Shown here piece by piece: positions 39,423 to 48,170 of a stretch of 64,000 nt of DNA; positions within the stretch are counted from its first letter, which is position 1, and every line of letters starts with the position of its first letter. Both the position numbers and the translations under genes were made by a program. Origin of the DNA: Lactobacillus melliventris (lineage in GTDB: Bacteria; Bacillota; Bacilli; Lactobacillales; Lactobacillaceae); contig NZ_JAAEEB010000001.1 of NCBI RefSeq assembly GCF_013346935.1, forward strand, positions 186,001 through 250,000. Reading direction: 5' to 3'. The notes under the pieces are model-generated. The model made no database searches and was not told the origin of the DNA. It saw only the letters and a list, made by a program, of their open reading frames with translations.

Positions 39423-39644
39423 ATGAAAAGTAAAACTAGTCAAATTAAACTTATTTTTACCTTAATTTTAACGTTATTGGCAGTGGTATTCGTTGTTTTG
39501 AATACTAATAATGTGGCTATTAATTTTGGCTTGTTCAAATTGAAATTACCTTTGATCATTATTTTAGTATTAATGATTATAATCGGAGTTTTGATTGGTT
39601 ATTTTTGGGGCTCTTACGGTCATAATCAAGACAAGAATAACTAA
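39423..39644 (+). CDS. LapA domain membrane protein
   Basis: The 73-residue protein has two transmembrane helices (about residues 8-26 and 41-62) flanking a short loop with NTNNVAINFGLFKLKLP, typical of the small LapA/YrvD-like (DUF1049) family. The function in Gram-positive bacteria is not known. The start is uncertain: an overlapping GTG at 39414 (TAGTG with the SDR stop) and the ATG at 39423 are both open, and neither has a strong ribosome site. Confidence 0.78.
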   Translation: MKSKTSQIKLIFTLILTLLAVVFVVLNTNNVAINFGLFKLKLPLIIILVLMIIIGVLIGYFWGSYGHNQDKNN

Positions 39645-39650
39645 TATAGC

Positions 39651-39679
39651 TTGATTTATTTGGGATACAATAGTATCAT
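39651..39679 (+). promoter_or_regulatory. rpmF promoter
   Basis: TTGATT (39651-39656), 17 bp and TATCAT (39674-39679) precede rpmF and its hairpin leader. Confidence 0.45.
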
Positions 39680-39694
39680 TAACAAGCGTGAAGT

Positions 39695-39723
39695 ATTTTG
39701 GGCGACTAAAAGCAGCCTAAAAT
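39695..39723 (+). promoter_or_regulatory. Hairpin in the rpmF leader
   Basis: ATTTTGGGC (39695-39703) pairs with GCCTAAAAT (39715-39723, one G-T pair) around an 11-nt loop. There is no T run after it, so it is not a terminator. It could be a protein-binding leader element. Confidence 0.4.
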
Positions 39724-39753
39724 CGTAATTCTACAAAAAAGGAGATCAGTTAA

Positions 39754-39945
39754 ATGGCAGTTCCTAAAAGACATACTTCTAAGCAAAAGAAACGTTCACG
39801 TCGTGGTCATATTAAGCTAACTGTGCCAGCAATGCACTATGATGCAACTACTGGTGAATATCGCTTAAGCCACCGCGTTTCACCTAAAGGATATTACAAG
39901 GGTCGTCAAGTTGTTAGTCAAACTAACTCAAATGACAATCAATAA
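39754..39945 (+). CDS. rpmF: 50S ribosomal protein L32
   Basis: The 63-residue basic protein starts [16 protein letters not shown], as L32 does. The zinc ribbon cysteines of the usual form are absent, so this is the Cys-free version. It assembles late in the 50S subunit. An AAAGGAGAT site precedes the ATG, and it has its own promoter, leader hairpin and terminator. Confidence 0.94.
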   Translation: MAVPKRHTSKQKKRSRRGHIKLTVPAMHYDATTGEYRLSHRVSPKGYYKGRQVVSQTNSNDNQ

Positions 39946-39950
39946 TTAAG

Positions 39951-39977
39951 AGGCACCAAGAAGCGGTGTCTTTTTTT
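39951..39977 (+). terminator. Terminator after rpmF
   Basis: AGGCACC pairs with GGTGTCT (one G-T pair) around a 7-nt loop and is followed by seven T. Confidence 0.8.
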
Positions 39978-40036
39978 ATGCAAAAAGATACTGATTTTTA
40001 TTTGCTTAGTTTGATTAGAAAGATTAAAAAGACGAA

Positions 40037-41584
40037 ATGAAATTAGTAATTTTACATTCTAGCGATATTCATGGTTTTATTATGCCTACTGACTATCAAA
40101 ACCAGAATGATTATTCGGCTCCTTTCGGACTTAGCCGGCTAAAAAGCGCAATAGAAGAGCAAAAAAGAAAATATGGACCTGAAAACGTGATAGTTACGGA
40201 TGCAGGTGACAGCCTGCAGGGTTCGCCTTTAGCAGCCTATGTTCACGAAAGCAAAAATAACTCTGCATTAAAAAAGTTTGCTGAGTGCTATAACCAAATT
40301 AACTATGATGCGCGCTGTTTGGGTAATCATGATTTTAATTTTGGCTTGGATTATTTAAAACAGTATCTCTCATATAGCAAAGCGCCCTTTGTAAACAGTA
40401 ATATTTTAGCTGAAAAAACTGGTCGACCGGCTTTTGGTCAAGATTATATCATTATAAATAAAAATGGCATAAAGGTGGGAATTATCGGAATTGCTACGCA
40501 GAGAATACCTTTTTGGGAACCAGCAGAACATGTTGCAAACTTGGAATTTAGGTCTGCTTTTGCACAGGTTAAGCATTTAATACCTTTTTTAAGGCCAAAA
40601 GTTAATGTTTTAGCTGTCCTTTATCATGGCGGCTTCGAGGCTGATATTGAATCAGGAACTCATACCGAACCAGCTACAGGAGAAAATGAGGGCTATCGTC
40701 TTTTACAAGAAATTCCCGCCATAGATCTATTGTTAACTGGACATCAGCATCGCAAACTGAGTGCAGTAATAAATAAAACGGCGCTTGTCCAGCCGGGTTA
40801 TCGTGGAGAAGCTCTGGGCAAGATAGTGCTGGAGATTGACAAGCAAAGTAAGAAGATTAAATCAATGTCAGCTGAATTAATTGATGTAAGTGCTTATAAG
40901 CCCGCTGCCGCAATTAATTCAGTCAGCTTAGCTTTAGACAAAAAGACGCAAAAATGGCTTGATCAGCCAATCGCTCATTTAGATAATCCTGCACCTGTAG
41001 CAAATGCTAATCAGGCAAGAATTGAGGGTTCACCTTTTATCAATTTGCTGCAAAATATGCAGCTTTATTTTACCCATGCTGATATTTCAGCAACTGCATT
41101 AATGAGCGAAACTACCAAGGGCTTTGGCAAAAATGTTTCAATGCGCGATATTTTGTTAAATTATCCTTTTGCTAATCAATTGTGTGTTGTTAAAGTAACC
41201 GGTAAAGAATTACGCCATATTGTTGAATACTCACTTAAATTTTTAACTAAAGACCAAAAAGGCAATGTTAGCTTTGCTCCTCAATATCGCAGTCAACTTT
41301 TTAATTTTGATTTGTTTTACCCGCTTGTTTATGAAGCTGATATCCAAAAACCAGAAGGTGAACGTTTGACAAAGTTGGAATTACACGGACAAGCAATTTT
41401 AGTCCCCAAGACATATCGCTTGGCTGTTAACAACTATCGTGCTATGGGTGGGGGTTTTTATCCTGAATACAGTATTAATAAGATTGAAAAAATTTGGGAT
41501 AAAGATTATATAGAAATGTTTCAAGAATACTTAACTAAAGGTCAAATTAAAAGCGAAGTAACACATAACTATCATTTTAAGTAA
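40037..41584 (+). CDS. Intracellular 5'-nucleotidase/2',3'-cyclic phosphodiesterase family metallophosphatase
   Basis: The 515-residue protein has the UshA/CpdB two-domain form: an N-terminal calcineurin-like metallophosphatase (HSSDIHG at residues 7-13, DAGDSLQG, GNHDFNFG near residue 97, YHGGFEAD, TGHQH) and a C-terminal 5'-nucleotidase domain ending with AVNNYRAMGGGFYPEY. There is no signal peptide or LPxTG anchor, so it is probably cytoplasmic (YunD-like). The exact nucleotide substrate is unknown. It lies after rpmF and is monocistronic. Confidence 0.88.
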   Translation: MKLVILHSSDIHGFIMPTDYQNQNDYSAPFGLSRLKSAIEEQKRKYGPENVIVTDAGDSLQGSPLAAYVHESKNNSALKKFAECYNQINYDARCLGNHDFNFGLDYLKQYLSYSKAPFVNSNILAEKTGRPAFGQDYIIINKNGIKVGIIGIATQRIPFWEPAEHVANLEFRSAFAQVKHLIPFLRPKVNVLAVLYHGGFEADIESGTHTEPATGENEGYRLLQEIPAIDLLLTGHQHRKLSAVINKTALVQPGYRGEALGKIVLEIDKQSKKIKSMSAELIDVSAYKPAAAINSVSLALDKKTQKWLDQPIAHLDNPAPVANANQARIEGSPFINLLQNMQLYFTHADISATALMSETTKGFGKNVSMRDILLNYPFANQLCVVKVTGKELRHIVEYSLKFLTKDQKGNVSFAPQYRSQLFNFDLFYPLVYEADIQKPEGERLTKLELHGQAILVPKTYRLAVNNYRAMGGGFYPEYSINKIEKIWDKDYIEMFQEYLTKGQIKSEVTHNYHFK

Positions 41585-41585
41585 G

Positions 41586-41620
41586 AAAAAAGTCATCAAC
41601 GGTAAGCTGATGACTTTTGT
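41586..41620. terminator. Bidirectional terminator, nucleotidase gene / DUF2929 gene
   Basis: AAAAGTCATCA pairs with TGATGACTTTT around a 9-nt loop, with A and T flanks. It serves the two convergent genes. Confidence 0.85.
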
Positions 41621-41827
41621 TTACTTAAGTTTAGAATATTTGCTCTTGTCTTTATGAGAATGTGCTGTAATTGTAGGAATAATTGCTGCAAATAGCAAGC
41701 CGAAGATTAAACCTACAATAGCAGCCTCGCCAAAATTAAAAACATGTTGGGTTAACGGAGCGGCAATAAAGCCTACAATTAGCATGTAAACGACGCTCCA
41801 GCAAATAGTTACAATATATCGACCCAT
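41621..41827 (-). CDS. DUF2929 (YjzD-like) small membrane protein
   Basis: The 68-residue protein has two transmembrane helices (about residues 4-22 and 31-49), then a hydrophilic tail with His, Lys and Ser. The start GRYIVTICWSVVYMLIVGFI is that of the DUF2929 family. The ATG at 41827 follows AAGGAAA. Upstream in-frame ATGs are ruled out because the promoter at 41854-41882 would start transcription at about 41847. It is encoded divergently from dnaE, a conserved pairing in lactobacilli. Confidence 0.78.
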   Translation of the reverse strand: MGRYIVTICWSVVYMLIVGFIAAPLTQHVFNFGEAAIVGLIFGLLFAAIIPTITAHSHKDKSKYSKLK

Positions 41828-41853
41828 AGCGTTTCCTTCTTTCATACCCTTGA

Positions 41854-41882
41854 ATTCTAACAAATATTATGCAGGTTTTCAA
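41854..41882 (-). promoter_or_regulatory. Promoter of the DUF2929 gene
   Basis: On the minus strand TTGAAA (41877-41882), 17 bp and TAGAAT (41854-41859) give a near-consensus promoter. Confidence 0.65.
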
Positions 41883-41899
41883 TCCAAAAGATAGCTTTT

Positions 41900-41908
41900 T
41901 GGTATACT
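41900..41908 (+). promoter_or_regulatory. dnaE promoter, extended -10
   Basis: TGGTATACT (TGnTATACT, 41900-41908) lies back to back with the DUF2929 promoter. Confidence 0.5.
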
Positions 41909-41934
41909 AAATTATATGGAGGGTGACCCGAAAA

Positions 41935-44900
41935 ATGAAATATACTGCATTACAGAATCTTAGTTCTTTTACACTTTTAGAAAGTCCAGTAAAAATTTAT
42001 GATTTGGTTACTACTGCCAAAAAATTAGGCTATGAAGCTGTTGGATTGACCGATGTCAATGTCACATACGGGTTAGTTAACTTTTTTGAAGTTGCTCAAA
42101 AAGTTGGTATTAAACCACTTTTAGGGATGCAATTAAGATTAAACGGCTTAATTGACAGTGCTCACCAATATGATCTGATAGCACTGGCAAAATCTGATGA
42201 GGGTTACCGTAATATTTTGCGTTTATCAAGTAGAATTAACCTTTTGACGGATAATGGCAATAAGCAAAAAATATTAACTTTAGCAGATTTGACTAAGGAT
42301 TTGCATGAACTGATTTTGATAGAACCGGCAAATTCTCACAGTGAGTTGTTGAACTTGCAGGTACAAAATGACAAATTAGGGACAGATTTTTTACGTCAAT
42401 TAATCAGTTTAGTACCTAAGTCAAGTTCTCTTTATATTGGTGTTTATGGCAATGAAAAGCAAAAAAAATACATTCAATATGTTAAAACTTTGTCAAAGCA
42501 ATTTGAAGTACCATTAGTTAGCGTTGAAGATACTTGTTACTTAAAACCGCGTGACCAGTTTTTACGCAAAACTTTGCAGGCCATTAAAAAAGGAGAGGTG
42601 TTACAAGATACTGCCGAACTAGCAAAGCAGTCAGGTTCACATTATTTACCAGCCGTTCAGGAATTAAGTAAGCGCTACCATGAATTAGACTTGGATGAAG
42701 CATTAAGTAATACCGGAAAGATAGCATCCTTATGTAATGCTAAAGTTATTTTTCAAACGCCTGTCTTACCGAAATATAAGCAAAAAAAATTTACGAGCTC
42801 AAAGGATTACCTAAGGTATTTGGCCGAGAACGGCTTAAAGAGTCGTTTTAAGCAGCGCCAAGTTCCTGCAAGTTATCAAAAGCAGCTCAATTATGAGTTG
42901 CAGGTGATCGATCAAATGGGCTTTAACGATTATTTTTTGATTGTTTGGGACGTAGTAAACTATTGTCATCGAACTGATATTGTGATGGGTCCTGGCCGTG
43001 GATCGGCATGTGGATCTTTAGTTTCATATGCACTTAACATCACAGAGGTTGATCCACTTGAATATCATTTGCTTTTTGAGCGTTTTCTTAATCCAGCTCG
43101 CCACGAAATGCCTGATATTGATTTAGATATTCCTGACAATCGCCGTGACGATGTCATTAAGTACATGTTTACCAAATATGGTATGGATCACGCGGCACAA
43201 ATTCTTACTTTTGGCACATTAGCCGCCAAACAGGTTTTGCGCGATACCGGACGGGTTTTTGGCCTGCAGGAAATGCAATTGAGTGAATGGTCAAAAAGCG
43301 TGCCTTTTGCAAAGGGTAAAATTAGTCTGGCTCAAGCCTATAAGGAATCTAAAAAAATGCAAATGCTGGTAAACGCTAGTGATACCAACAAACTGCTTTT
43401 TCAAACTGCCAGTGGCTTAGAAGGGCTACCGCGACACTACTCAATTCATGCTGCTGGTTTAGTTGTCAGTGATAATTCTATTGCAGCCATTTCTGGCTTA
43501 CAGGCGGGTCAACTGGGGATACCGCTAACGCAGCAAACTAAAAAATACGTGGAAGCTCTGGGTTTGTTAAAGATCGACTTTTTAGGGTTAAGAAATTTGA
43601 CTATCCTTGGAGATACAGCAAAAATGATTCGTGATCAAGGTAAAAAAATCGCTTTTAATCAGATTCCTTTGGACGATCCGCCAACTTTAAATATTTTTCA
43701 AAAAGGCGAAACAGAACTAGTTTTTCAATTTGAATCTGCTGGGATTCGTAATGTGCTTCGGGAACTGCACCCAGATAATTTTGAAGATCTGGTAGCAGTC
43801 AATGCACTTTATCGTCCAGGTCCAATGCAGAATATTAACACTTTTATTGCTCGCAAAAAGGGTAAACAAAAAGTCACATATCCTGATCCCAGTTTAAAGA
43901 CAATCCTGGCTCCAACATATGGAATTTTAGTCTACCAGGAACAGGTTATGCAGACTGCTCAGGTTTTAGCAGGCTTTTCTTTAGGCGAAGCTGATATTTT
44001 ACGCAGGGCAATGTCAAAGAAGGACCAAAAAGTTATTGAACAGGAAAAAGCTAAATTTATCTCTGGTGCTGTAAAAAAGGGTCATAGCACTCAAGTTGCC
44101 ACTCGGGTATATGACTATATTGAACAATTTGCTAATTATGGCTTTAACCGCTCGCACGCTGTGGCATATACTATGATCGCTTTTTGGCTAGCTTATTTAC
44201 AGGTTCATTATCCCGCTGAGTTTTATGCGGCTATGCTTAATTCCAATATCGGTAATCAAAATAAAACAAGTGAATATATAATGCGAGCACAAGAAGATGG
44301 CGTTAAAATTTTGCCACCTGATATTAATAAAAGCTCTTTATGGTATCAGGTAATTGATGGTCAGATTTTAGTTGGTCTCAGAGCGATTAAGGGTGTTAGA
44401 ATTGATTTTCTTAAAGAGATAATCGCTAAGCGTCAGACAAAACCATTTACTTCTTTAGCAGGCTTTTTACGGCAAATTGATACTAAATTTATTAAAGCCA
44501 ATAGTATTACAAATGTCATTGAAACTCTTATTAAAGCGGGCTGTTTTGATCGGATAAACAAAAATCGTAACGAATTATTGCAAAACTGCCCTGAAACTAT
44601 TGAAAATGTGAAATTGACAGGAGAAAATTTAGCTTTATCGGAAGGGCTGGGAGGCATACCCGTCAAAGATGCCCCTGAACCAAGTAAACAGGAAAAAGCA
44701 GTCATGGAAGTAGAGTCCTTGGGCTTTTCCACGTTAACATCACCTTTAATAACGGTAGAAAAATACGCGCAAAAGTTTAATGCAAAAGCACTAAGTGAAT
44801 TTCAAATTCATGAAAGTGGCATAGCCGTAGGAAAATTAATGTCATTAAAGTTAGTCAGAACTAAAAAGGGGCAAACCATGGCTTTTGGCAATTTTGCCGA

Positions 44901-45075
44901 TACGACTAGTAAGCAGGATATTGTAATTTTTCCTGGTGTTTATGATAAAATTCAATCGAATTTAAAGGAGGGTAATATTTATTTATTAGGCATTAGAGTT
45001 CAGAACAATCGTTTCGATTCGAGTAAAAAACAATATATTTTAACAAATTTAAAGGTTGTTAATTTACAAGAGTAG
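41935..45075 (+). CDS. dnaE: DNA polymerase III alpha subunit DnaE
   Basis: The 1046-residue C-family polymerase has the N-terminal PHP domain, palm with catalytic acidic residues in PDIDLDIPD (near residue 395) and KIDFLGLRNLT (near 540), the fingers, an HhH region and a C-terminal OB fold (about 930-1030). In Firmicutes DnaE works with PolC, extending RNA primers on the lagging strand. The PHP motifs are degenerate: ALQNLSSF replaces HxH, and TDVN replaces TDHG, so PHP metal binding is probably lost. The ATG at 41935, 11 nt from GGAGGG, is preferred; a GTG four codons earlier overlaps that site. Confidence 0.95.
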   Translation: MKYTALQNLSSFTLLESPVKIYDLVTTAKKLGYEAVGLTDVNVTYGLVNFFEVAQKVGIKPLLGMQLRLNGLIDSAHQYDLIALAKSDEGYRNILRLSSRINLLTDNGNKQKILTLADLTKDLHELILIEPANSHSELLNLQVQNDKLGTDFLRQLISLVPKSSSLYIGVYGNEKQKKYIQYVKTLSKQFEVPLVSVEDTCYLKPRDQFLRKTLQAIKKGEVLQDTAELAKQSGSHYLPAVQELSKRYHELDLDEALSNTGKIASLCNAKVIFQTPVLPKYKQKKFTSSKDYLRYLAENGLKSRFKQRQVPASYQKQLNYELQVIDQMGFNDYFLIVWDVVNYCHRTDIVMGPGRGSACGSLVSYALNITEVDPLEYHLLFERFLNPARHEMPDIDLDIPDNRRDDVIKYMFTKYGMDHAAQILTFGTLAAKQVLRDTGRVFGLQEMQLSEWSKSVPFAKGKISLAQAYKESKKMQMLVNASDTNKLLFQTASGLEGLPRHYSIHAAGLVVSDNSIAAISGLQAGQLGIPLTQQTKKYVEALGLLKIDFLGLRNLTILGDTAKMIRDQGKKIAFNQIPLDDPPTLNIFQKGETELVFQFESAGIRNVLRELHPDNFEDLVAVNALYRPGPMQNINTFIARKKGKQKVTYPDPSLKTILAPTYGILVYQEQVMQTAQVLAGFSLGEADILRRAMSKKDQKVIEQEKAKFISGAVKKGHSTQVATRVYDYIEQFANYGFNRSHAVAYTMIAFWLAYLQVHYPAEFYAAMLNSNIGNQNKTSEYIMRAQEDGVKILPPDINKSSLWYQVIDGQILVGLRAIKGVRIDFLKEIIAKRQTKPFTSLAGFLRQIDTKFIKANSITNVIETLIKAGCFDRINKNRNELLQNCPETIENVKLTGENLALSEGLGGIPVKDAPEPSKQEKAVMEVESLGFSTLTSPLITVEKYAQKFNAKALSEFQIHESGIAVGKLMSLKLVRTKKGQTMAFGNFADTTSKQDIVIFPGVYDKIQSNLKEGNIYLLGIRVQNNRFDSSKKQYILTNLKVVNLQE

Positions 45076-45083
45076 GGTTTTTG

Positions 45084-45097
45084 GTTAAGCGTTAACA
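45084..45097 (+). promoter_or_regulatory. Degenerate second cre-like site
   Basis: GTTAAGCGTTAACA matches TGWNANCGNTNWCA at every position but the first two. It lies 23 bp upstream of the perfect cre, about two helical turns. Confidence 0.35.
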
Positions 45098-45106
45098 AAT
45101 AAGTAT

Positions 45107-45120
45107 TGTTACCGCTAACA
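45107..45120 (+). promoter_or_regulatory. CcpA catabolite-responsive element (cre) upstream of pfkA-pyk
   Basis: TGTTACCGCTAACA fits the cre consensus TGWNANCGNTNWCA at all defined positions. Its centre is ~85 bp before the likely transcription start, a place typical of activation by CcpA. CcpA activation of pfk-pyk operons is known in lactic acid bacteria. Confidence 0.75.
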
Positions 45121-45182
45121 TCAAAAAAGACCGTCAAATCAAGAATTTTAATCCTTTTTTGTGAGATTTTTTCGTGAAAGAA

Positions 45183-45191
45183 TGTTAAAAT
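45183..45191 (+). promoter_or_regulatory. pfkA-pyk promoter, extended -10
   Basis: TGTTAAAAT (TGnTAAAAT) lies 48 nt before pfkA. The -35 is weak, as is common for an activator-dependent promoter. Confidence 0.55.
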
Positions 45192-45238
45192 TTAGTGGAT
45201 GTGAGAAATTACACAATAAATCTTGATGAGGTGAATTC

Positions 45239-46198
45239 ATGAAGCGAATTGGAATTTTAACGAGCGGTGGCGACGCTCCTGGCATGAATGCGGCTGTTAG
45301 GGCAGTAACTAAAACCGCTATTCATCATGGACTTGGTGTTGTTGGTATTCGTTATGGTTTTGCCGGGCTTGTAGCTGGTGACTTTGTAACCTTAACTGCT
45401 GAAAATATTGATCACATGATTAATGCAGGTGGTACTTTTCTCTACAGTGCCCGTTACCCGGAATTTGCACAAAAAGAAGTGCAAGAAAAGGGAGTAGAGC
45501 AATTAAAAAAGCATGACATCGATACTGTAATTGTTATTGGTGGTGATGGTTCATATCATGGTGCGCTGGCATTAACCCGTTTGGGAATTAATTCTATTGG
45601 GTTACCGGGTACCATCGATAATGATATTCCATACACTGAATATACAATTGGTCTTGATACCGCCTGCAATACAGCCATGCAAGCCATCGACAGAATTCGT
45701 GATACTGCCAGCAGTCATCACCGTGTTTTTGTTGTGAATGTGATGGGACGTGATTGTGGTGACATTGCTATGCGCGTTGGTTTAGCCAGTGGCGCCGATG
45801 CTATCGTCGTTCCAGAACGGCAATTTGATATTAAAGAAATTGCGGAGAGATTAAAACGTGGTTTCAAAGACGGCAAAGACAATGGTATTATCATTTTAGC
45901 TGAAGGTGTCATGAATGCTGCTGATTTTAGAACTGAGCTTTTAAAATACGGCGATTTCGATTGCAGAGCCAATATTATTGGTCATATGCAGCGTGGCGGA
46001 TCACCTACAGTTTTGGATAGAATAAATGCTACAAAGATGGGCAATTATGCGGTTAAGTTACTTCTTGATGGTAAAGGCGGTTTAGCTGTCGGCATGGAGA
46101 ATGGCCAACTGGAAACCCACGATATTCTGGATTTATTTGATGAAAAACATGCCAGCGAAGAGTCGTTAATTGATATTAATGAAGAAATGACTAAATAA
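45239..46198 (+). CDS. pfkA: 6-phosphofructokinase
   Basis: The 319-residue ATP-dependent enzyme commits fructose 6-phosphate to glycolysis. GILTSGGDAPGMNAAVRA, VIGGDGSYHGA and GLPGTIDNDI with Asp are the nucleotide and catalytic motifs; GGSPTVLDR follows. The length is that of the allosteric bacterial enzyme. GATGAGGTGAATTC precedes the ATG. It is encoded 29 nt before pyk and shares the cre-controlled promoter. Confidence 0.97.
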   Translation: MKRIGILTSGGDAPGMNAAVRAVTKTAIHHGLGVVGIRYGFAGLVAGDFVTLTAENIDHMINAGGTFLYSARYPEFAQKEVQEKGVEQLKKHDIDTVIVIGGDGSYHGALALTRLGINSIGLPGTIDNDIPYTEYTIGLDTACNTAMQAIDRIRDTASSHHRVFVVNVMGRDCGDIAMRVGLASGADAIVVPERQFDIKEIAERLKRGFKDGKDNGIIILAEGVMNAADFRTELLKYGDFDCRANIIGHMQRGGSPTVLDRINATKMGNYAVKLLLDGKGGLAVGMENGQLETHDILDLFDEKHASEESLIDINEEMTK

Positions 46199-46227
46199 TT
46201 AGTCGATTTTGGGGAGATTTTTAAATA

Positions 46228-47997
46228 ATGAAGAAAACTAAAATTGTTAGTACCTTAGGGCCAGCTTCAAATGATATTGAAACTATTACAGCTTTGGCTA
46301 AGTCAGGCGTAAATGTATTCCGTTTCAACTTTTCACATGGTGATCATGCTGAGCATCTGTCACGGATGAAAATGGTTCGTCAAGTCGAAAAAGAAACTGG
46401 CTTAGTACTTGGTATCGCATTAGACACCAAAGGTGCTGAGATTAGAACCACTGATCAAGAAGGTGGCAAGTTTACCATTAATACTGGAGACCAAATTCGT
46501 GTATCAATGGACGATTCCAAACCGGGTAACAAGGACATGATCCATGTTACTTACGAAGGTCTTTATGGTGATACCCACGTTGGTGGTCATGTTTTAATTG
46601 ATGATGGTTTAGTTGACTTATTAATTAAAGAAAAAGACGAAGAAAAGAAAGAGCTAGTTTGTGAAGCTCAAAACACTGGTGTTATAGGTTCCAAAAAGGG
46701 TGTTAATGCACCTGGAGTTGAAATTCGCCTGCCAGGAATTACCGCAAAAGATGCTGATGACATCAAATTTGGTTTAGCTCATGGCATTAACTTTATTTTT
46801 GCTTCGTTTGCACGTAAGGCACAGGATATCCTTGATATCCGTAAGTTGTGTGAAGATGCAGGTTGTGATTATGTTAAGATTTATCCTAAGATTGAATCAC
46901 AAGAAGGTATCGATAATGCAGATGAAATCTTGCAAGTTTCAGATGGTTTAATGGTTGCTCGTGGTGACATGGGGGTTGAAATTCCATTTATTGATGTGCC
47001 ATTTGTTCAAAAAGATTTAATCAAGAGAGCAAACGCACTTGGCAAGCCAGTTATTACTGCTACCCAAATGCTTGACTCAATGCAAGAAAATCCTCGTCCA
47101 ACTCGTGCTGAAGTTTCAGACGTAGCTAACGCTGTACTTGACGGTACCGATGCAACTATGCTTTCTGGTGAATCCGCCAACGGTTTGTACCCAGTTAAGG
47201 CTGTTTCTGCAATGGCTGAAATTGATGAAAGAACTGAACAAGAACTTCTTAAGCGTAATACATTGGCTCTGCAAAGATTTGAAGAATACAAGGGTTCAAA
47301 CGTTACTGAAGCTATTGGTGAATCTGTTGTGCGGACTGCCCAAGAATTAGGTGTTAAAACCATTATTACTGCAACTAATTCAGGCTATACTGCCAGAATG
47401 ATTTCTAAATATCGTCCAAACGCCAATATCTTGGCCTTAACTTTTGACGAAAAGATTCAACACTCACTTGGCATTTCTTGGGGTGTTCAACCTTTACTTA
47501 CTGACAAACCAGCTTCGACTGATGATATGTTTGAAGTAGCAGCTAATGTTGCCAAGGAACAAGGCTATGTTAAAGATGGTGATTTAGTAATCATTGTTGC
47601 TGGTGTTCCTGTTGGTGATTCAGGTACAACCAACTTAATGAAATTACAAATCATTGGTAGCAAATTGGCTCAAGGGCTGGGTGTTGGTAACGGCTCAGTT
47701 GTTGGTAAAACAGTTGTTGTTAATAGTGCTGAAGAAGCTATCAGCAAGGTTAAAGAGGGCGACATCATGGTTGCCAGAACTACTGATCCTGATTACATGC
47801 CAGCTATTAAGAAGGCTTCAGGTTTAGTTGTTGAAGCTTCTGGATTGACTTCACACGCTGCAGTTGTCGGTTTATCATTAGGAATTCCAGTTGTGGTCGG
47901 TGTTACTGGTGCTACTGAAAAGATTGGCAGTGGTATTACTATTACTGTTGATGCTCGTCGTGGTGCTATTTACCAAGGTGAAGTTTCAAATCTTTAA
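46228..47997 (+). CDS. pyk: Pyruvate kinase with C-terminal PEP-utilizing domain
   Basis: The 589-residue enzyme makes pyruvate and ATP from phosphoenolpyruvate. KIVSTLGPAS opens the barrel, MVARGDMGVEIP and ATQMLDSM are active-site blocks, and TDATMLSGESANG the effector-region signature. Residues ~485-589 add the extra C-terminal PEP-utilizing-like domain (GLTSHAAVVGLSLGIPVVVG) common in lactobacilli and bacilli. Codon bias is strong. GGGGAG precedes the ATG. It forms an operon with pfkA. Confidence 0.97.
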   Translation: MKKTKIVSTLGPASNDIETITALAKSGVNVFRFNFSHGDHAEHLSRMKMVRQVEKETGLVLGIALDTKGAEIRTTDQEGGKFTINTGDQIRVSMDDSKPGNKDMIHVTYEGLYGDTHVGGHVLIDDGLVDLLIKEKDEEKKELVCEAQNTGVIGSKKGVNAPGVEIRLPGITAKDADDIKFGLAHGINFIFASFARKAQDILDIRKLCEDAGCDYVKIYPKIESQEGIDNADEILQVSDGLMVARGDMGVEIPFIDVPFVQKDLIKRANALGKPVITATQMLDSMQENPRPTRAEVSDVANAVLDGTDATMLSGESANGLYPVKAVSAMAEIDERTEQELLKRNTLALQRFEEYKGSNVTEAIGESVVRTAQELGVKTIITATNSGYTARMISKYRPNANILALTFDEKIQHSLGISWGVQPLLTDKPASTDDMFEVAANVAKEQGYVKDGDLVIIVAGVPVGDSGTTNLMKLQIIGSKLAQGLGVGNGSVVGKTVVVNSAEEAISKVKEGDIMVARTTDPDYMPAIKKASGLVVEASGLTSHAAVVGLSLGIPVVVGVTGATEKIGSGITITVDARRGAIYQGEVSNL

Positions 47998-48012
47998 TTA
48001 AAGTAAAATGTG

Positions 48013-48047
48013 AAAATAGCCAGTAGCCAGTACTGGCTATTTTTGTT
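48013..48047 (+). terminator. Terminator after pyk
   Basis: AAAATAGCCAG (48013-48023) pairs with CTGGCTATTTT (48033-48043) and is followed by T-rich sequence. Confidence 0.85.
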
Positions 48048-48123
48048 TGCTTTTGATCTGGGTAAATTAAATTAAAATCATTAGTTAATTTGGTTTGACT
48101 GATATCAATTTAAGCCATTAAAA

Positions 48124-48132
48124 TGATATACT
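48124..48132 (+). promoter_or_regulatory. Extended -10 promoter for cvfB
   Basis: TGATATACT (TGnTATACT) lies 38 nt before the cvfB start. Confidence 0.45.
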
Positions 48133-48170
48133 TGTTATCAGATCCAATATCTAGACTTAGGAGATTAATC

